From assembly GCA_001600635.1 (NCBI GenBank), contig BCKL01000027.1, positions 1-33,824 on the forward strand: a stretch of 33,824 nt of DNA, read 5' to 3'. Of the stretch, positions 11,528 to 24,180 are shown piece after piece. Each line of letters opens with the position of its first letter. The first letter of the stretch is position 1. The notes under the pieces were generated by a model. The model saw nothing but the letters and a program-made list of their open reading frames with translations. It was not told the DNA's origin and did no database searches. Source of the stretch: Leucosporidium creatinivorum (Eukaryota > Basidiomycota > Microbotryomycetes > Leucosporidiales > Leucosporidiaceae). A program made the translations under genes and the position numbers.

Positions 11528-14500
11528 ATGAGCGATCCTACAGGCAAAGCAGCAAGGGTGGCGAGGAGTAGGGCAGCTTGTGTAGGATGTAGGAGTACCA
11601 AACAGGTCAGTCCCGCCCTTTCGGCTACAACTTCGGCCTTCGCTCACGCCCGCTTAATTCCCACCTAGAAATGCGATGGACCTAACGTGATCCCATGTCG
11701 TCGATGCCAGCTCTACGGTATCGAATGCGAGTATCCTCCTTCCTCTGGCCCGGCACCGTCCAAACCGGCAGCTCCACGTCCAGCAGCAGCAGCCACCCCT
11801 TCTTCGGCGCCGATCTCAGCTCCCTTTGCTCCTCGACTGCCATCTTTGACCCAGGATAGTTTGATGAACGACCGGTGAGCTTCTCATACTGAACTCTACC
11901 TCGACCGAGCTGACATGCGATCAAACTGCAGCTTCCGCGAGATCTCCGAACGCCTCAAATCCATCGAATCCTCCCTCTCCCGCGTTCACCTCTCCTCCAA
12001 CGGCCACTCTCACTCACATCACCCACACGACGATTCTCCAAACTCGCTCCCCTCCCTCCACCATAGCACCTCCTCCCCCTCCTCCTCCTCGGCGCACACT
12101 CATCCCGAAGAAACCGGCCCTCTCCCCGGCAGCGGCGACACCGCCATCGCCCAGAACGCTCTACAAACCATCTCCGACGCTCTCGGTTTAATGGAGGCAA
12201 GGGAGAAGGCGCAGAAGGAAGCCGAAGAGGCTAGTGCGCCTGCGAGCCCGGAGGATTGGCTTTCGGCGTTAGAAGGGGCTCAGGCGGGTTTGGGGAGTAA
12301 AGGGATAGGCTCGGTGTTTGATGGGATACCCAAACTGGATGCGATCGTGAGGGGTGTTATGACGGCTGAGGAGTGCGAGGGGACGTTCAAGATGTGAGTT
12401 GGGGGCGGTGTTCGGCGGAGGGAGCTGAGGCTCGGCGCTGACAATCTTTCATTTTCACTGACTCCTCGACCTTCACCTTACTCTCGCATCACCACGACAC
12501 AGCTTCTTCCGCCTCCTCGCCCCCTGGGTCCTGTTCTTCGATCTCGAACGCGACTCGAACGCCTCCGAGATGCGAGAGCGGTCGCCCATCCTCTTCCATG
12601 TCATCCTCCTCTCCGTCTCCTACTACCTCATGGGCAAATCGGAACGAGCAACAAGCATCTACCACAGTCTCATGGCGCTCGTCAACGAGCTCATCGCGCC
12701 GATCCTCATCTCGACTCAGGCATACCACCTCACGGCAAGTCATCGCCGAGCTTCGCTTGATCAGAAGCGAGAGACTAACCTCCTGATCTCCCACAGACCG
12801 ACCTCGCTCGCGCTGTCAACCTCCTCATGCTGTTCAAGCCCGTCCAATTCGCCACTCTCTACGCCTCAGGCATCACCGATCCAGCGCAAGCCGAGCAAAT
12901 GTCCAAGCTCAACGGCTCGAGCTCGGCGACGAACTGGGCCCTCACAGTCCGCGTCGCTCTCTCCACCTCGCTCCACCTCGCTCCCCACAAGTTTACCAAG
13001 GTCTCCTCGCCCGGCACTGCTCCCCCTCCCGCCATCGTCTCGGACTTGCGACTTTGGCTCTGGCTCTGCGTCGTAGACGGCCACGGCGGGCTGACAGCAG
13101 GTCGACCTCTCGCTCTCGACATCTCCGAGGCCCTCCGCGTGACTCGCATGTTCGCCGCTCTTAACGCTCAAGTCGGCGACATCCGACTAGCAGCGACGGT
13201 CGAGCTGTACGGCGTAGCCCGAGCTGCCATCTCGACAGCGTGGTTCAAGGCAGGAGGAGCGGTACCGGTCCCGTCATACGAGCTAAGGAAGTACAACCGC
13301 GAGTTGGATGATTGGGAGGCGTACTGGCGGCCCGAGTTGGTCAAGGCGGGCAAGGAGGGCGACAACCTCGCCATGTCGATCCTCCACATTTTTGCCCCTA
13401 CGGTTCGCATCGTGCTCAACGCGAGGTGAGCTCTCGCCTCTCCTTGTCCCGACGGAGAAGCTGACCTCCCCTCCCCCTCGCAGCATCTTCACTCGCTGGC
13501 GGCATCAACGCAAGCTCTCCCTCTCTCGCGGCGGCGACGGTCGCCCCGAGCTCACCGACGATGACTGGGCCTTTCTCCAACTCGTGACCAACGCGACCGA
13601 GTCGCTCATGTTCTGCGTTTCGGTCGAATCGAGAATCTCAGGCTCGGTGGTGGAGAGGGCGGTGCAGTGGCCGGCGAGGGAGAAGGACCAGCCGAGGATG
13701 AGGTTGACGGTGGACCAAGCTGTCGTGGATACGCATCGGACGGCATTCGACCCTATCACCTGCATCGTGAGTTGGCTCCTCTTCCCGCTCGGCGTTAATG
13801 CGGAGCTCGAAGCTGATCCTCGGCGTTGCTATCCACAGACCTACATCTACCCTCTAATCCTCGTCGCCAAGATGGCCAACGCCGGTCTCGTTCGCTGCGA
13901 GTTCTACTGCCCTCGCGAGGAGTACGAGCTCGGCCTCACCGTCAACCAACCGCAACGCCTTGTCGCCGGAGCAAAGGTGAGCTCTCTTCGCAATCGCTGC
14001 TGCTCTTCCCAGCTTCAAGACCCTCGCCTTCCGCGCGTGCGACTATCGCTAACCTCACTTCTCTGCCTCGTCCAAACAGCTCGCCATCCTCCTCCAACTC
14101 GGCGCCGACTTCCTCACCGCCCTCGCCCCAACTCCCACCCATCCCGCTCACAAACACGCTCGCATGCTCCGAATGGTCTTCACCGCCGGTACTTTAGGTC
14201 GAGGGCCTCCCGCCGCTCCCGACTCCGACGAAGCAGCACAACGCCTTCTCGCCGCTCTCGCCGCTTCTCGCTCTACTACTCCCAACCCCACCGCCGAGCC
14301 GACCTTCTCCCTCCCACCTCTTCCCAACCTCCCTCCTACCGCTCCCCCCTCTTCTTACCCATCCCAGTCGATCCCCGACTGGTCCTCCGTCCCCGCCGAA
14401 GCCGGCCTCGCACTCGCCTCCATCCTCGGCGGAATCCAACCGGCCTACTTCGGCGAATCGGAATCAGCGAGCCAGGGCATCTTGTTCGAGGATCTGGGAG

Positions 14501-14670
14501 GGTCGTTGAGTGCGATGGATGTCGAGTTGGATTGGGATGGGCTGGAGAAGAGTATGAAGGCAGCTGAGATGCAGCAACAGCAGCAGCAGCAGGGGTTGGA
14601 TTCGGGCGTGGCGGGCATGGGAGGGCCGTTCAGCTCGACCGAGTGGCAAGGTTACTTCGCGCAGAAGTGA
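11528..14670 (+). CDS. Fungal Zn2Cys6 binuclear-cluster transcription factor
   Basis: Predicted nuclear DNA-binding regulator; its targets are unknown. Exons 11528-11605, 11669-11874, 11932-12393, 12503-12734, 12797-13425, 13484-13766, 13839-13976 and 14080-14670 join in frame to 872 aa. The zinc cluster spans residues 18-46 (CVGCRSTKQKC, then CRRCQLYGIEC; spacing C2C6C7C2C6C), followed by a Pro/Ala-rich linker and a short helix (FREISERLKSIESSLSRV) where dimerisation coils usually sit. The middle (about 300-720) is the fungal regulatory-domain type, with LFFRLLAPWVLFFD-like and LRLWLWLCVVDGHGG segments. The C-terminus is Pro/Ser-rich with a seven-glutamine run. The intron at 12735-12796 needs a GC donor (GCAAGT); no GT donor keeps frame with its acceptor. 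The exact subfamily is not identified. Converges on the dehydrogenase gene with 276 bases between stops. Confidence 0.91.
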
Positions 14671-14946
14671 AGATGTGTAGCTCTAGACTCTGTACTAGGC
14701 TGTCTCTTTATCTAGTAATACTATTGATGCTCTTCTCTGTCCGGTCTCTAGCTTCGGCGAAGTGGGCAACAGCGACTAAAGAATCTTACGCTGCATTTGA
14801 GTTCTCTGATTCCAGCAAAAATGGGCCCTAGATGCGTTCACTATACAACTTGGAACTTTTTCCTCGCCCGGTTCCCCGTCCCTCGGCGCTCCAACCATCT
14901 CGGCACTCGGAATCCGCCTCGGTGCTCGGGTCCCCTTGCTCCTCAC

Positions 14947-16038
14947 TCACATCTTGGCCATCCTACTTCCTCCATCCAAACGGATCGTACTGCCGTTAAG
15001 CATACTGTTCTCAACGATGGCGACGGCGAGCTGAGCGAACTCGTGTGGGTCGCCGAAACGGGCGGGAAAGAGGGTCGTCTTGAGCAGGCCTTCTTTGACC
15101 CTGGTGACGTGAAGGTAGGAAGGAGTGAGGAAGCAAGAGGGGTCTAACGTCAGCAAACCGGTCGTCGAGATGTGATACGGCAGCGGTAGCTCACTTTGGT
15201 GCAGTCGAAGCGCCCATCGCGGTCGAGAAGATGGAGGGAGCGATAGCGACCACACGGATCCCTGCGAGTGAAAAGACGGGTCAGAGATCTCTCACAGACC
15301 GGCCTAAGCTCCTTAGCTCACCGTAGCGAGCGAGATCCCTCGCCATGGGAAGCACCAAGCCCTCAACGCCGGCCTTGCTCGAAGCGTAAGCCGTTTGTCC
15401 CATTTGGCCCTCGGTGGCCGACACTGAGCTGGTGAAGATAATAATACCTCGGTCTTCGGTCACCTCGGGACTGTCGGGTGTCTTGTACGAGCGCAGAGGA
15501 GGCGAGGCAGCGATGATGTGAGCGGCGACGAGACGGGCGACGTTGAACGAGCCGACGAGGTTGATGTTGAGCGTCTCGGCGAAGACGTCGAGTGGGAACG
15601 GCTTGCCATCGTTCCCAACTGTCTACGAGTGAAGAGAGATAGAGTCAGCCTTATCTCGGTCGACTCAAGCCGTTCTTCGGCGCCGAGCAGCTCACCTTGC
15701 CCGCCATGCCGACTCCACCGCAGTGCACGACCCCGCCAATCTTCTTGCCCTTCCACTTGGTATCGACGGCTTTGATGGCCTTCTTGACGTCCTCCTCGCT
15801 CCTCACATCGCACTTGCAGAAGATGACACAGTCCTGCAGCAGTTTGGCGACCTTCTCGCCTGCTTCCTCGTCGAAATCAAGGACTGTAAGTAGCAGTGGT
15901 AAGCTTGACTATGTCTCGATGATGTTGCCACTACTCACCTGCTACATAAGCGCCCAGCTTGACTAGCTCGTGCACCGTCGCCAAACCCAACCCACTTCCC
16001 CCGCCGGTGACGAAGAAGACGTTGTGCTTGACCTTCAT
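14947..16038 (-). CDS. Short-chain dehydrogenase, 3-hydroxyacyl-CoA dehydrogenase type 2-like (HSD17B10 family)
   Basis: NAD-dependent oxidoreductase of the classical SDR fold, closest by eye to mitochondrial HSD10, which oxidises 3-hydroxy-2-methylbutyryl-CoA and other short acyl-CoAs in branched-chain amino acid and fatty acid breakdown. Exons 15939-16038, 15696-15883, 15322-15622, 15195-15261 and 14947-15100 join to 269 aa (human 261). Seen: cofactor glycine motif TGGGSGLG (residues 11-18), the Asp of VLDFDEEAG that favours NAD, catalytic Ser161/162 with Tyr175 and Lys179 (YASSK), and the typical C-terminus FPARFGDPHEFAQL then NGSTIRLDGGSRM. One insert (about 137-150) beyond the family core. 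No obvious mitochondrial leader beyond MKVKHN, so location is open. The acceptor before exon 3 is TAG rather than CAG; frame and homology require it. Confidence 0.92.
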
Positions 16039-16620
16039 CGTAGGAACAAGCAGTTACTGAGATGTACTGCTGAAGATGAACCGGACTTTGAGTAGCTGAT
16101 AGACGAGCGAGACGAGAGAAGGCGGAGAGAGGGGAGATGAGAGCGTGTGGGGGTTCAGCGAAGGGCGGGAAGGATGGTGTAGTGGATAGGCTGAGGTAAC
16201 GAGGTGTTCTGTAGGCGTTTGGTACGCTGTTTCTGTTGTGCAGAGGACGAGACGATGTGGCAGAAGAGTAAGGAGGGGAGCGCGTCGCCGGCTCTCAGGC
16301 TCTTTGCCGGCAGCAGCGTATCGTTCAAAGTGATGATTAGCAGCAGCTTGCCGGGCTCTACCTCATTAGTATAGCATTTCAGATCGGATCAGACCTAGCC
16401 GATACTTCTGCAGCAAGTTCAGAGGGATCTCGGCGTTACGCAGTCCAGGAGTTGCTTCTCACTCTTCAACTCTCGCCTCGACAATCAAATAGCTATGTAG
16501 GTCTATGGACGGTACTGTTTTCATTTTCCACTGATCATACAGCTCCTCGTCGGTCCTCCCCTACCGCCCGAGCAGCCTTCTCCGCCCTCTCGGCCTCACC
16601 GAATAATCCAAACTGCTAGC
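16039..16620. other. Dehydrogenase upstream region and VPS10 downstream region
   Basis: This 582-base gap holds the promoter of the minus-strand dehydrogenase and the 3' region of VPS10. I see no gene, repeat or convincing regulatory element. Confidence 0.5.
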
Positions 16621-19600
16621 TTATTCCTCGTCATCGTAGTCCTGCAGCAGCTGAGCGTCGTCCTCGAGATGGATATGACGGTAGCCACCGCGCGAGGATC
16701 TCCGTAGCCGCTCCGAGAGGAAGGGGATCTCCATCTCTTGGAAGCGAGAGACGACGGCGCCGACGACGCCGATGATGAACCATCTGTGGACGAAGGAGGT
16801 CAGCGACAGGCGAGAGAGGAGTTCCAAGAGCCGAGAACTTACGGCACCGAGAGCAAGAAATCGACGACGCCCGAGTTGCCTCCCTCCCCAGGCTCGGGCA
16901 GCCTGATCCTTCCACCGGCGCCTCCCCTCCTCCTGATCCACCAGACCGCCGCCATTCCCGCAAAGAGGAAAGGCGCGATGGTCATGGTAGCCCAGAAGAA
17001 CCAGCCGTGACCCGAGTGGCCAGGGCAGGCGTGGGCGTAGCCTCGGTCGAGCGTGAGGCCGCCGACACACTTGGAGTGCGGCACCTTGCGCATGTTGGTG
17101 CGCTCGTACCAGAACTGTTGGTCCCAGGCGCACGTCTCGTCCGACTCAAGAGCCTTGGCGCCGTCGACGAGGACACAAACTCCTCGCGAGTCGCGCTTGT
17201 AGTTGAACTCGCTGTGGAGCGGTAGACAGGGTCAGCGGCGAGTACAGAAAGACGAGAAGCGAGCAAAGACCTACCACTCGAAGTCCTCCTCGGTACAAGG
17301 GCAGTTCTTCTCGATCTTGTGAGGCTGAGGAAGGCGCTCGCCGATGTAGCAGTTGCGATCCCGAATGCGACGATGGTAGAGGGCCTTCAGACAAGATAGG
17401 TCAGCGTCGGGCCACGAAGGGAAAAAGCAAGCTCCACTCACCTGCACACCGAAGAGGCACTGCTCCTCGCGCTCCTCGCTCGGCGACCAGAGTTCAAAGT
17501 CGTCGTTGTTGGGATTAGCCAGGTCGAGGTTGCCTGTGGGGTGACAAGAAGGTCAGCTCGACGTCAAGAGCCGCGCCAGCAGAACTCACACTTGACGTTG
17601 GTGACGGAGGAGAAGTCGAGGTGAACGGCGACGGTCGAGTCTGGCTTGTCGGGGTAGACGCCGAAGAGGATGAACTTGCGACTGGTGTCCATGGGCACCG
17701 TCACGATAGACCTGACGCGAATGCGCTCGCCGAAGGTGTAATCCTGCCACGAGAGGCCCTCGTTGAGAGTGTACGAGACGTGGTCGGTGACCTCCTCGTC
17801 GTTGGCGAGGATGAGGATCGATCCTTGGTCACCGTACTCCCACATGTGGGCGTCCTTGTGCACCTCTTGCCAGGTGAAGCCTCCGTCGCGAGTAAGGAAC
17901 GTGTCCGAGTCAGTGTAGGGGACGAGCGACTCCCCAACGTTGCCGACGGCGAGCATGAGTCCGGTAGCGGAAGGCGACGAGTAGGTGGCGCGAGGGTCTT
18001 TGCGCTCGGTGTAGCCGTGGATATGAAGAGCGCAGTTCTGCGGTGGAGCGAGGTGAGCGAGATTCCTCGATCGAGGCGAGACGAACTCACGGCCGAAGTA
18101 CACTCGTAAGAGCGACCGAGAGCGTCCTTGGTCGGCGGGGTCATGGGCTTCCAGCGTCCACCTGCATGGAGCAAAGACTCAGACTCTGCACGTTCCCCGA
18201 GCTCAACTCGACACACCATCGTTGTGAGTGATCCTCGTCTGCAGCTTCTTGACGCCGCTGAGGGCCGCCTCCTCGGGGTTGCTGACAATGTTCATGACGG
18301 CGATGCCATCGAGACCAATCATCTTCTCGAAGTCGACGAATCCTTTGGCGTTGCGGTTGGCGTAGTCGAGCGAGGGGGAGTAGTAGGTGCCGTTTGAGTT
18401 GGACTTGAAGAGGCTGCCCCACTCGCTTCCAGGGTCGGCGTGTGTAGTGACGTGGAGGAAGACCGAGTCGGTGGTAGACTCGAGGACGGTGTAGGCCTGT
18501 GTGTGAGAGGTCAGCGAGAGGGCAGACGAGGCGAAAAGCGAGACGGCTCACCTGGTTCTCGAGGTGCATGTTAGGCGGGAAGCGAGCCAAAGCAAAGTCC
18601 TTGCCATTTAGCGACACCTTGAGTCCAATGGCGCGAGTGGCCTCGTAGATCTGTGGCGACGGAAAGCGTCAGCCTTGATTCGCAAGCGGACGAGGAAGCG
18701 CCTCGACTCACCTCGGCGACGACCATGTACTCCTCAAAGGTAGCGAATCCAACGATCGAGGGGAAGAGGACCTTCTTGTTGGAGTAGAAGTAGTCACCCG
18801 CGACGAGCTGCAGCGGGTTGTTGTTGGCGTAGACGGCACGCTGACTGCCCTTCTTATCGCGGTAAGACTCGCAGAAGATGATCTTCTCGTCGATGCGTAG
18901 CTTCTTGTCACGTCCCCACGAGCAGATGCGCACGTACTCGTCCACCTTGTACCAGTTGCGACCGTTGTCCTTGGTGTAGTAGGCGATGGCGCGGCAGTCG
19001 GTCGAGTCGGTCTCGGAGCACGATTGCTGGCCGGTCCAGATGAGCCAGTCGGGGCGGATGGGGTGGAAGTCGAGCAGGGGGATACCGAGGCTGTTGGGGT
19101 CGTTGGGAGCGGTAAAGGTGTTCCAGCTGTTGCCCTTGTCGGTGGTGTAGTGGACGGTGCGCGACTCGGTGATGAGGTAGGCGCGATCCTTCGAGTAGGC
19201 GTGCATGGTCATGGCGACGATGTGAGCTCCGTTGGCGACCTGGTTCCAGGAGAATCCTTCGTTGGACGACTGCCAGACGCGGTTCTGGGTGGTGAAGGCG
19301 ACGATGGTCTGCGAGCGGGGAGGAGATATCAGCGCCGAGCTCCCGCAAACGACGGGCGTCAGAACCGACCTTGGACTCTCCAAAGTAGGCCTGGTCGATG
19401 ACGAAGCCGGGGAAGGTGAACTGTGGGTCAAGAAGGAGGTCAGCGAAGCTCTCTACTTCTTTGCGAAAGTTCCGAAACGCACGACTTGGTGAGTGACGAG
19501 GCCGGGCGTCTCCTTGGCGGCGTGACAAGGCTTCATCTTGGGCTCGTCCTTTTTGATCCCGCGCTTGACGTCGCAGGTGTTGCCGGGGATGAGGCGGAAG

Positions 19601-22438
19601 CCGGAAGAGCCCTTGAACTTGTCGTCCTCGCGAACGCACGAACCCTCGGGGATGGCTTCGGGGCCGACGGGGATGCACTCGTCGCCGTCTGGCGCGAAGT
19701 TGTAATCGCTGCAAGTAGAGTCGAGATCAACGCTCGATTCGAAGCGACGAGATGGAGCCAACGCACCACTCGTAGTCCTCATCAGAGCAGGGGCAATCCT
19801 CCTCGATACCGACGGGGTCCTTAAACTTCTCGTGGACGACACAGTCGGCGTCAGGCTTGCGGCGCATGAACCATTGCTGTAGAGGAGAGATATGTGAGCG
19901 AGCTGCTCGGCGATGCGAGGGGCAGCGAACGCACCTTGTGGCCCATCAGACAATCGGGCTTGCCGCCGAGCGTCCTGGCGTACCACTTCTCCATATCGTT
20001 GTTGCCGCACTTGCGCTTGCCGAGAGTATCGAAATCGAGATGGACGACGACGTGACGCTCGCCATTCGAGCCCTTGTCCTTGGAGCGACGAGTGAGGGTG
20101 CCGAGGAGGATGAACTTGAGCGAAGTCGAGTCAGGTATGGTGGTGAGGAGGCGAGCGCGTATCTTGACGTCGAGTTCGACCTTCTTCCTGTTAACAGTAT
20201 CGAGAGTGTCAGCTTCGCGCACGAAACGAAAGACCAGCGCCCGAGACTGACCAGGTCTTGCCGAAATCGAACGAGTACTTGAGCTTGTCGGTAGGTTCTT
20301 CATCCTCGACCATGACGATCAAGCTGCCCTGATCTCCAAACTCGTACTTGTTGGCTCCATCGTCGACCATGCGCCAGGTGAGTCCAGCGTCGGTGGAGAG
20401 GAAGGTGTCGCATTCGTCGTAAGGGAGAAGCCGGTCGCCGACGGATCCAACGCCCATGACGAGACCGGGAGCGGTGGAGGAGAAGACGCGGCCGTAGTTG
20501 TGGGGTTGAGTGACCGAGTGGAGGTGGAGCGAGCAGGTTTGCTGTCGACCGAGACAGGATCAGCGAGCTTCTCGGCGGAGGGCGAACGCCAACTCACAAT
20601 ATCGCTGGTATCGCATTTGACCTTCTTGCCCTCGTCGTCGACTGATGGCGCCTGAATGAGGTTCCAGCGCCCTCCATCGTCGAAGGTGATCTTGGTCTTG
20701 AGGTACTTCTCCTCGCCCGCCTCGACCGCCTCGGGATTGGAGACAGTGTTGACGATGGCGACTCCCTCGACGCTGACGAGCTTCTCAAAGTCGACAATGC
20801 CCATCTTGTTGCGGTTGGTGTTCTCGAGGGAGCGCACAAAGTAGGTGCCGTTCGAGTTGGAGGTGAAGAGGGTCCCCGAGGTGGCGGAAGGGCTTGAGTT
20901 GACGTCGACGAGGATGGAGTGAGGGGTCGACTCGACGATGGTGTAGGCCGACTCCTTGAGGCCATGGCCGTGAGGGAAGAGGGCGCGAGACCAGGTCTTG
21001 CCGTCCTCGGTCACGTAGAGGACCATCTCATTCGAGCCTCCCTCGGTTCCGGCGGACGGGCGAAGGGCGGTGACGAGGTACTTCTGCACTCCTCCAATGC
21101 CAACGACTCCGCGAGCCTCCTTGCCGATGCCGAGGTCGACGAAAGTGGTGTCCTTGTCGAAGAAGTCGGTCGAGGAGTAGAGGCGCGACTCGCGGAGGGT
21201 GCGGGTGCCGCCGAGCGCGCTGGTGAGGGTGTTCTTGACGCTAGACTCGCTCGAGGCAGGCGGTTCCGAAGCGACGCAGTAGACGAGCTCGTCGGCGACG
21301 TACTTCGGGTACTCCTTCTTGTCGTGAGCGAAGATGCAGCGAGTCGTGTAGGACAGGAGAGGTTTGGGAGCGGAAGCGAAGGCGTCTTTGGTGTAGAAGG
21401 TCTGTGTGCGGTGCAGTCGGTTAGCCTTCAACTTGAGATCTCGCGTCTCGGGATGAAGCGAAGCGCCACGCACCTCGTCGTGACAGACGCGACCCTTCCA
21501 TCCGCCCATCTCCTCGCAGCTCTGCCCGGTGAAGAGGATCCAATCCCACTTGTTGGCGTGGAAACTGAGCGTGTTGGCGCTGATGCTGGGAGCGAGCGCC
21601 GATACGAATGACTGCCAGCTCTCGCCGCGGTTCATGGTGCGGTAGTGAGTGGTGCCCGAGGTGAGAATGAAGGCCTGCATTGAAACAGCTTAGCTTGCTG
21701 TACGACATGACCTCAAAAGCAGCCCGCTACTCACGATCTTGGTGTCGAATGGGTGGTCGACGAGCATCATAGCCTCGCCGTGAGGGACGCCGTCGATGAC
21801 CTTCCAACCCTTGCCTTCATCGGTAGAGCGCCAAACGTTCTTGCTGACCGAATCGTGATACATGACCACCTGTAGGGCGAGGTTACGATGTCAGCTGGCG
21901 CTTGCCGGCTCGTGCTCGACTGACTCGACGCCGAACTCGACTCAAAGGAGGTAGCGGGGCAGCTCGAAGCACATGCAATTAACTCCATAGCCCCTCAGGA
22001 ATCCGCTCGAGCTGCCAGCCAGCTCCCCTACACCTGCGAGGCTCTGAGAAGCGAGCGCGCCTCCTTCGATTCGACCCGAGCTGCTGCCCTTCTTGCGCCG
22101 ACTCGAGAGCATCCGCAAGAGCATACAGAGCTACAGAATGACGTGCAGATGCTCCCGCTACCTCTGCATCCTCTCCCGACTCGCTATCGAAGCCCACTTC
22201 GACGCGTCACGCCCCTGCCCCATCTCGCAGCACTGCTAGAGCACGCCACCCTCTGCTGTAAAGCTACAGAGAACGCGGGACTCACTGGGGTATCATCAAA
22301 GTAGAATATCCGTGCTGGTAAATTGTCGAACAGAGTGTGAGAAAGGCCCGGTTCGTCGCTGGCGCTGAGAGCGGTTGGTAGGAGGAGTGAGAGGCAGGCG
22401 GCGATGAGTAGCGACGTGAGCCGCCATGGTGATCGCAT
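16621..22438 (-). CDS. VPS10: Vacuolar protein sorting/targeting receptor Vps10 (sortilin family)
   Basis: Type I receptor that carries carboxypeptidase Y and other hydrolases from late Golgi to endosome. Eighteen exons, starting 22286-22438, 21735-21869, 21474-21674, 20598-21401 and ending 16843-17211, 16621-16783, join in frame to 1483 aa (yeast 1579). Residues 1-26 are a signal peptide. Two tandem Vps10 domains follow, each a ten-bladed propeller with Asp-box repeats ([47 protein letters not shown]) and a Cys-rich 10CC module ([16 protein letters not shown] and [16 protein letters not shown]). The membrane span is about 1377-1398 ([17 protein letters not shown]), then RRR; a second hydrophobic stretch ([11 protein letters not shown]) starts the last exon. 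The tail ends in a Tyr and acidic stretch (QDYDDEE) suited to retromer or clathrin-adaptor sorting. Intron 1 is long (416 bases) against a norm of 50-80; one intron (17385-17441) ends in AAG. Confidence 0.97.
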
Positions 22439-24180
22439 CCTGTATCTTAATAAGCTTGTAGCTCCGAGCTGTTCGGCGAGTCGGGAAGGAAGCGCGAGGA
22501 GATGTGGGAGAAGCCAGAGAGCTCGGTCGCGCTCGCTCGAAATGGCTGGGGAGGACACGTCCGAAGTCGGCTCACTTACGCTACATTTTGGCTATTCGGT
22601 GGGCTCGGCCGTTGTGTAGCTCTATACTCTCGATTTGAATAGCCCGTTGTCAACCCAAGTCTGCGCCGAGCCCCCCTCAGCTTCTTGGGCTCCTAGTCGA
22701 GAGGTCGAGGGGTCGGCGTGGTAGTGCAACTGTCTGGCGATGGCAGTGCACTCGCAGGCCCTTGTGCAGGTTTGTTTCGAGATAACCGAGTAGCAGTTTC
22801 ACAGGCGGGCGAGGCGGTGCTTTGCGGAGGCAAGGCGGCAGGCTCAGGTATGGGAAAAGAGAGTATGTTGCAGGACACAAAGTACGACAGGCAGGAGAAG
22901 AACAAGCGAAGCCGAGAGACTCGGAGGTGCATCTATGGCAGGAAGGAGTAAGGTCAGCGAGACGCTCTCCGAACCATCGCCGAAGTCCAGCGACCAGCTG
23001 AGAACATGCGCGGGTCTTGAGCCTATGAGGCCTCCGACTGACGTGCAATGTCTAATTGGATGATCTTCATCGAGCAAAGCTCTTAGAAGTCTAACATGTT
23101 TGGTAATTGGCTTCTTCATAGGCGAAGCTCAATCCCGAGCATGGTCACCAGCTGGTCTCCCTGCTTCACCCCAGTACCGAGCGAAGGGAGGAGAAAAGGA
23201 AGTGAAGCTCACCAGTAAGGTACAGGTCGGTGGCTGGTGGAGGTCGGCGCAGAGGAAGAGATCTCGGCGATAGCAACGGTCGGCGGGAGACAGCGACGAG
23301 CATGCAGTCGAACGCGGTTGGTAACGAGCAGTAGGCTGTAAGAAGACACAGAACACCTGATGGGAAGAAGGAGCGAGGTCAGCTACTGTTGTTTTGCTCC
23401 AGCAAAAATGTTCGGCGACGACCTCCTTCCTCCTCCTCCGGGCTCCAGCGCCTCCATACACACCAAAAAGGCAGGGGTGTCGGCTCAGGTATATGCTTGT
23501 CTTAGATGTTACGATCGGCATCGCAGCGGGCAGTCGTAAAACGACCGTTATCCCTGAATGCTGCTGAGAAAGCCATGCGTGGAACGTTGTCTTCATCGCC
23601 GAGACGCCCCTTAGGTAATGATCCTTGAGATCCTCTGTACTCCATCCCGATCCACCTCCAAATTCCGGGCTCGACGCGCACGAAGGGGAAGAAATGCTCA
23701 CCAAGAGAAAAGGAGCAGGGCGTACGCCGAGCGCTGAGCGGTGGTAGAGCTCAGCTCAGTAGAAGCATGGTAGACGGTCCAGAGTTAGAGAACGAGGTGA
23801 GGGATGGAGAAGAGGTTGGGAGAGAGAGAAGGGCGATGGGAGACGCGAAGCTTTCCCAACTTCTCGCCCGCCGAGGGGTCTGTCTACCGTCAACCTCTTG
23901 CACCCTTCGAAGAAGAGTGATAGAATGTACATTCAGCGCGCCGAAAGAGCCAGCACTGGTCTAAACATCTTTCCTACGCAAATTCGAAAAACTCCGGGCG
24001 ACACTAGTGTACCACATCACGAGCTAGAGCAGATCTCGGCGTTCGCTTTTCACTCTTCACATCCTCGCTCTCTGCTCAGATACAGTAGTTGCGCTCAACA
24101 AGTAAGGACAGCACGGACTTGAAAAACTTTACAACAGTGATTTCCTAGCGCTAAACATAAACCAGCTCTCCCCATCTCCC
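22439..24180. other. VPS10 upstream region and unassigned 1.7-kb stretch
   Basis: The first few hundred bases should include the VPS10 promoter. Further on, the minus strand shows local-style splice signals: donors near 23703 and 23215 (GTGAGC) and acceptors with good branch sites near 23360 (GCTGACC then CATCAG) and 22938 (GCTGACC then CCATAG). Translations around them are partly hydrophobic, but I could not join them into one frame with a start or recognise a family. On the plus strand a short frame from 23409 contains CLRCYDRH and soon stops. I report no gene. Confidence 0.4.

Noticed and set aside
13308-14567. A 419-residue plus-strand open frame over the end of the Zn2Cys6 gene
   Set aside because: It runs through introns and uses a different frame from the spliced gene in several exons; the spliced model explains the region better.
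20919-21611. A 230-residue open frame antisense to VPS10 exon 4
   Set aside because: The minus-strand frame is clearly Vps10; antisense frames stay open here because of GC-rich third positions.
23409-23540. Short plus-strand frame with CLRCYDRH, reminiscent of a zinc-cluster start
   Set aside because: Only two of six cysteines are present and the frame stops within a few codons; too little to call a gene fragment.
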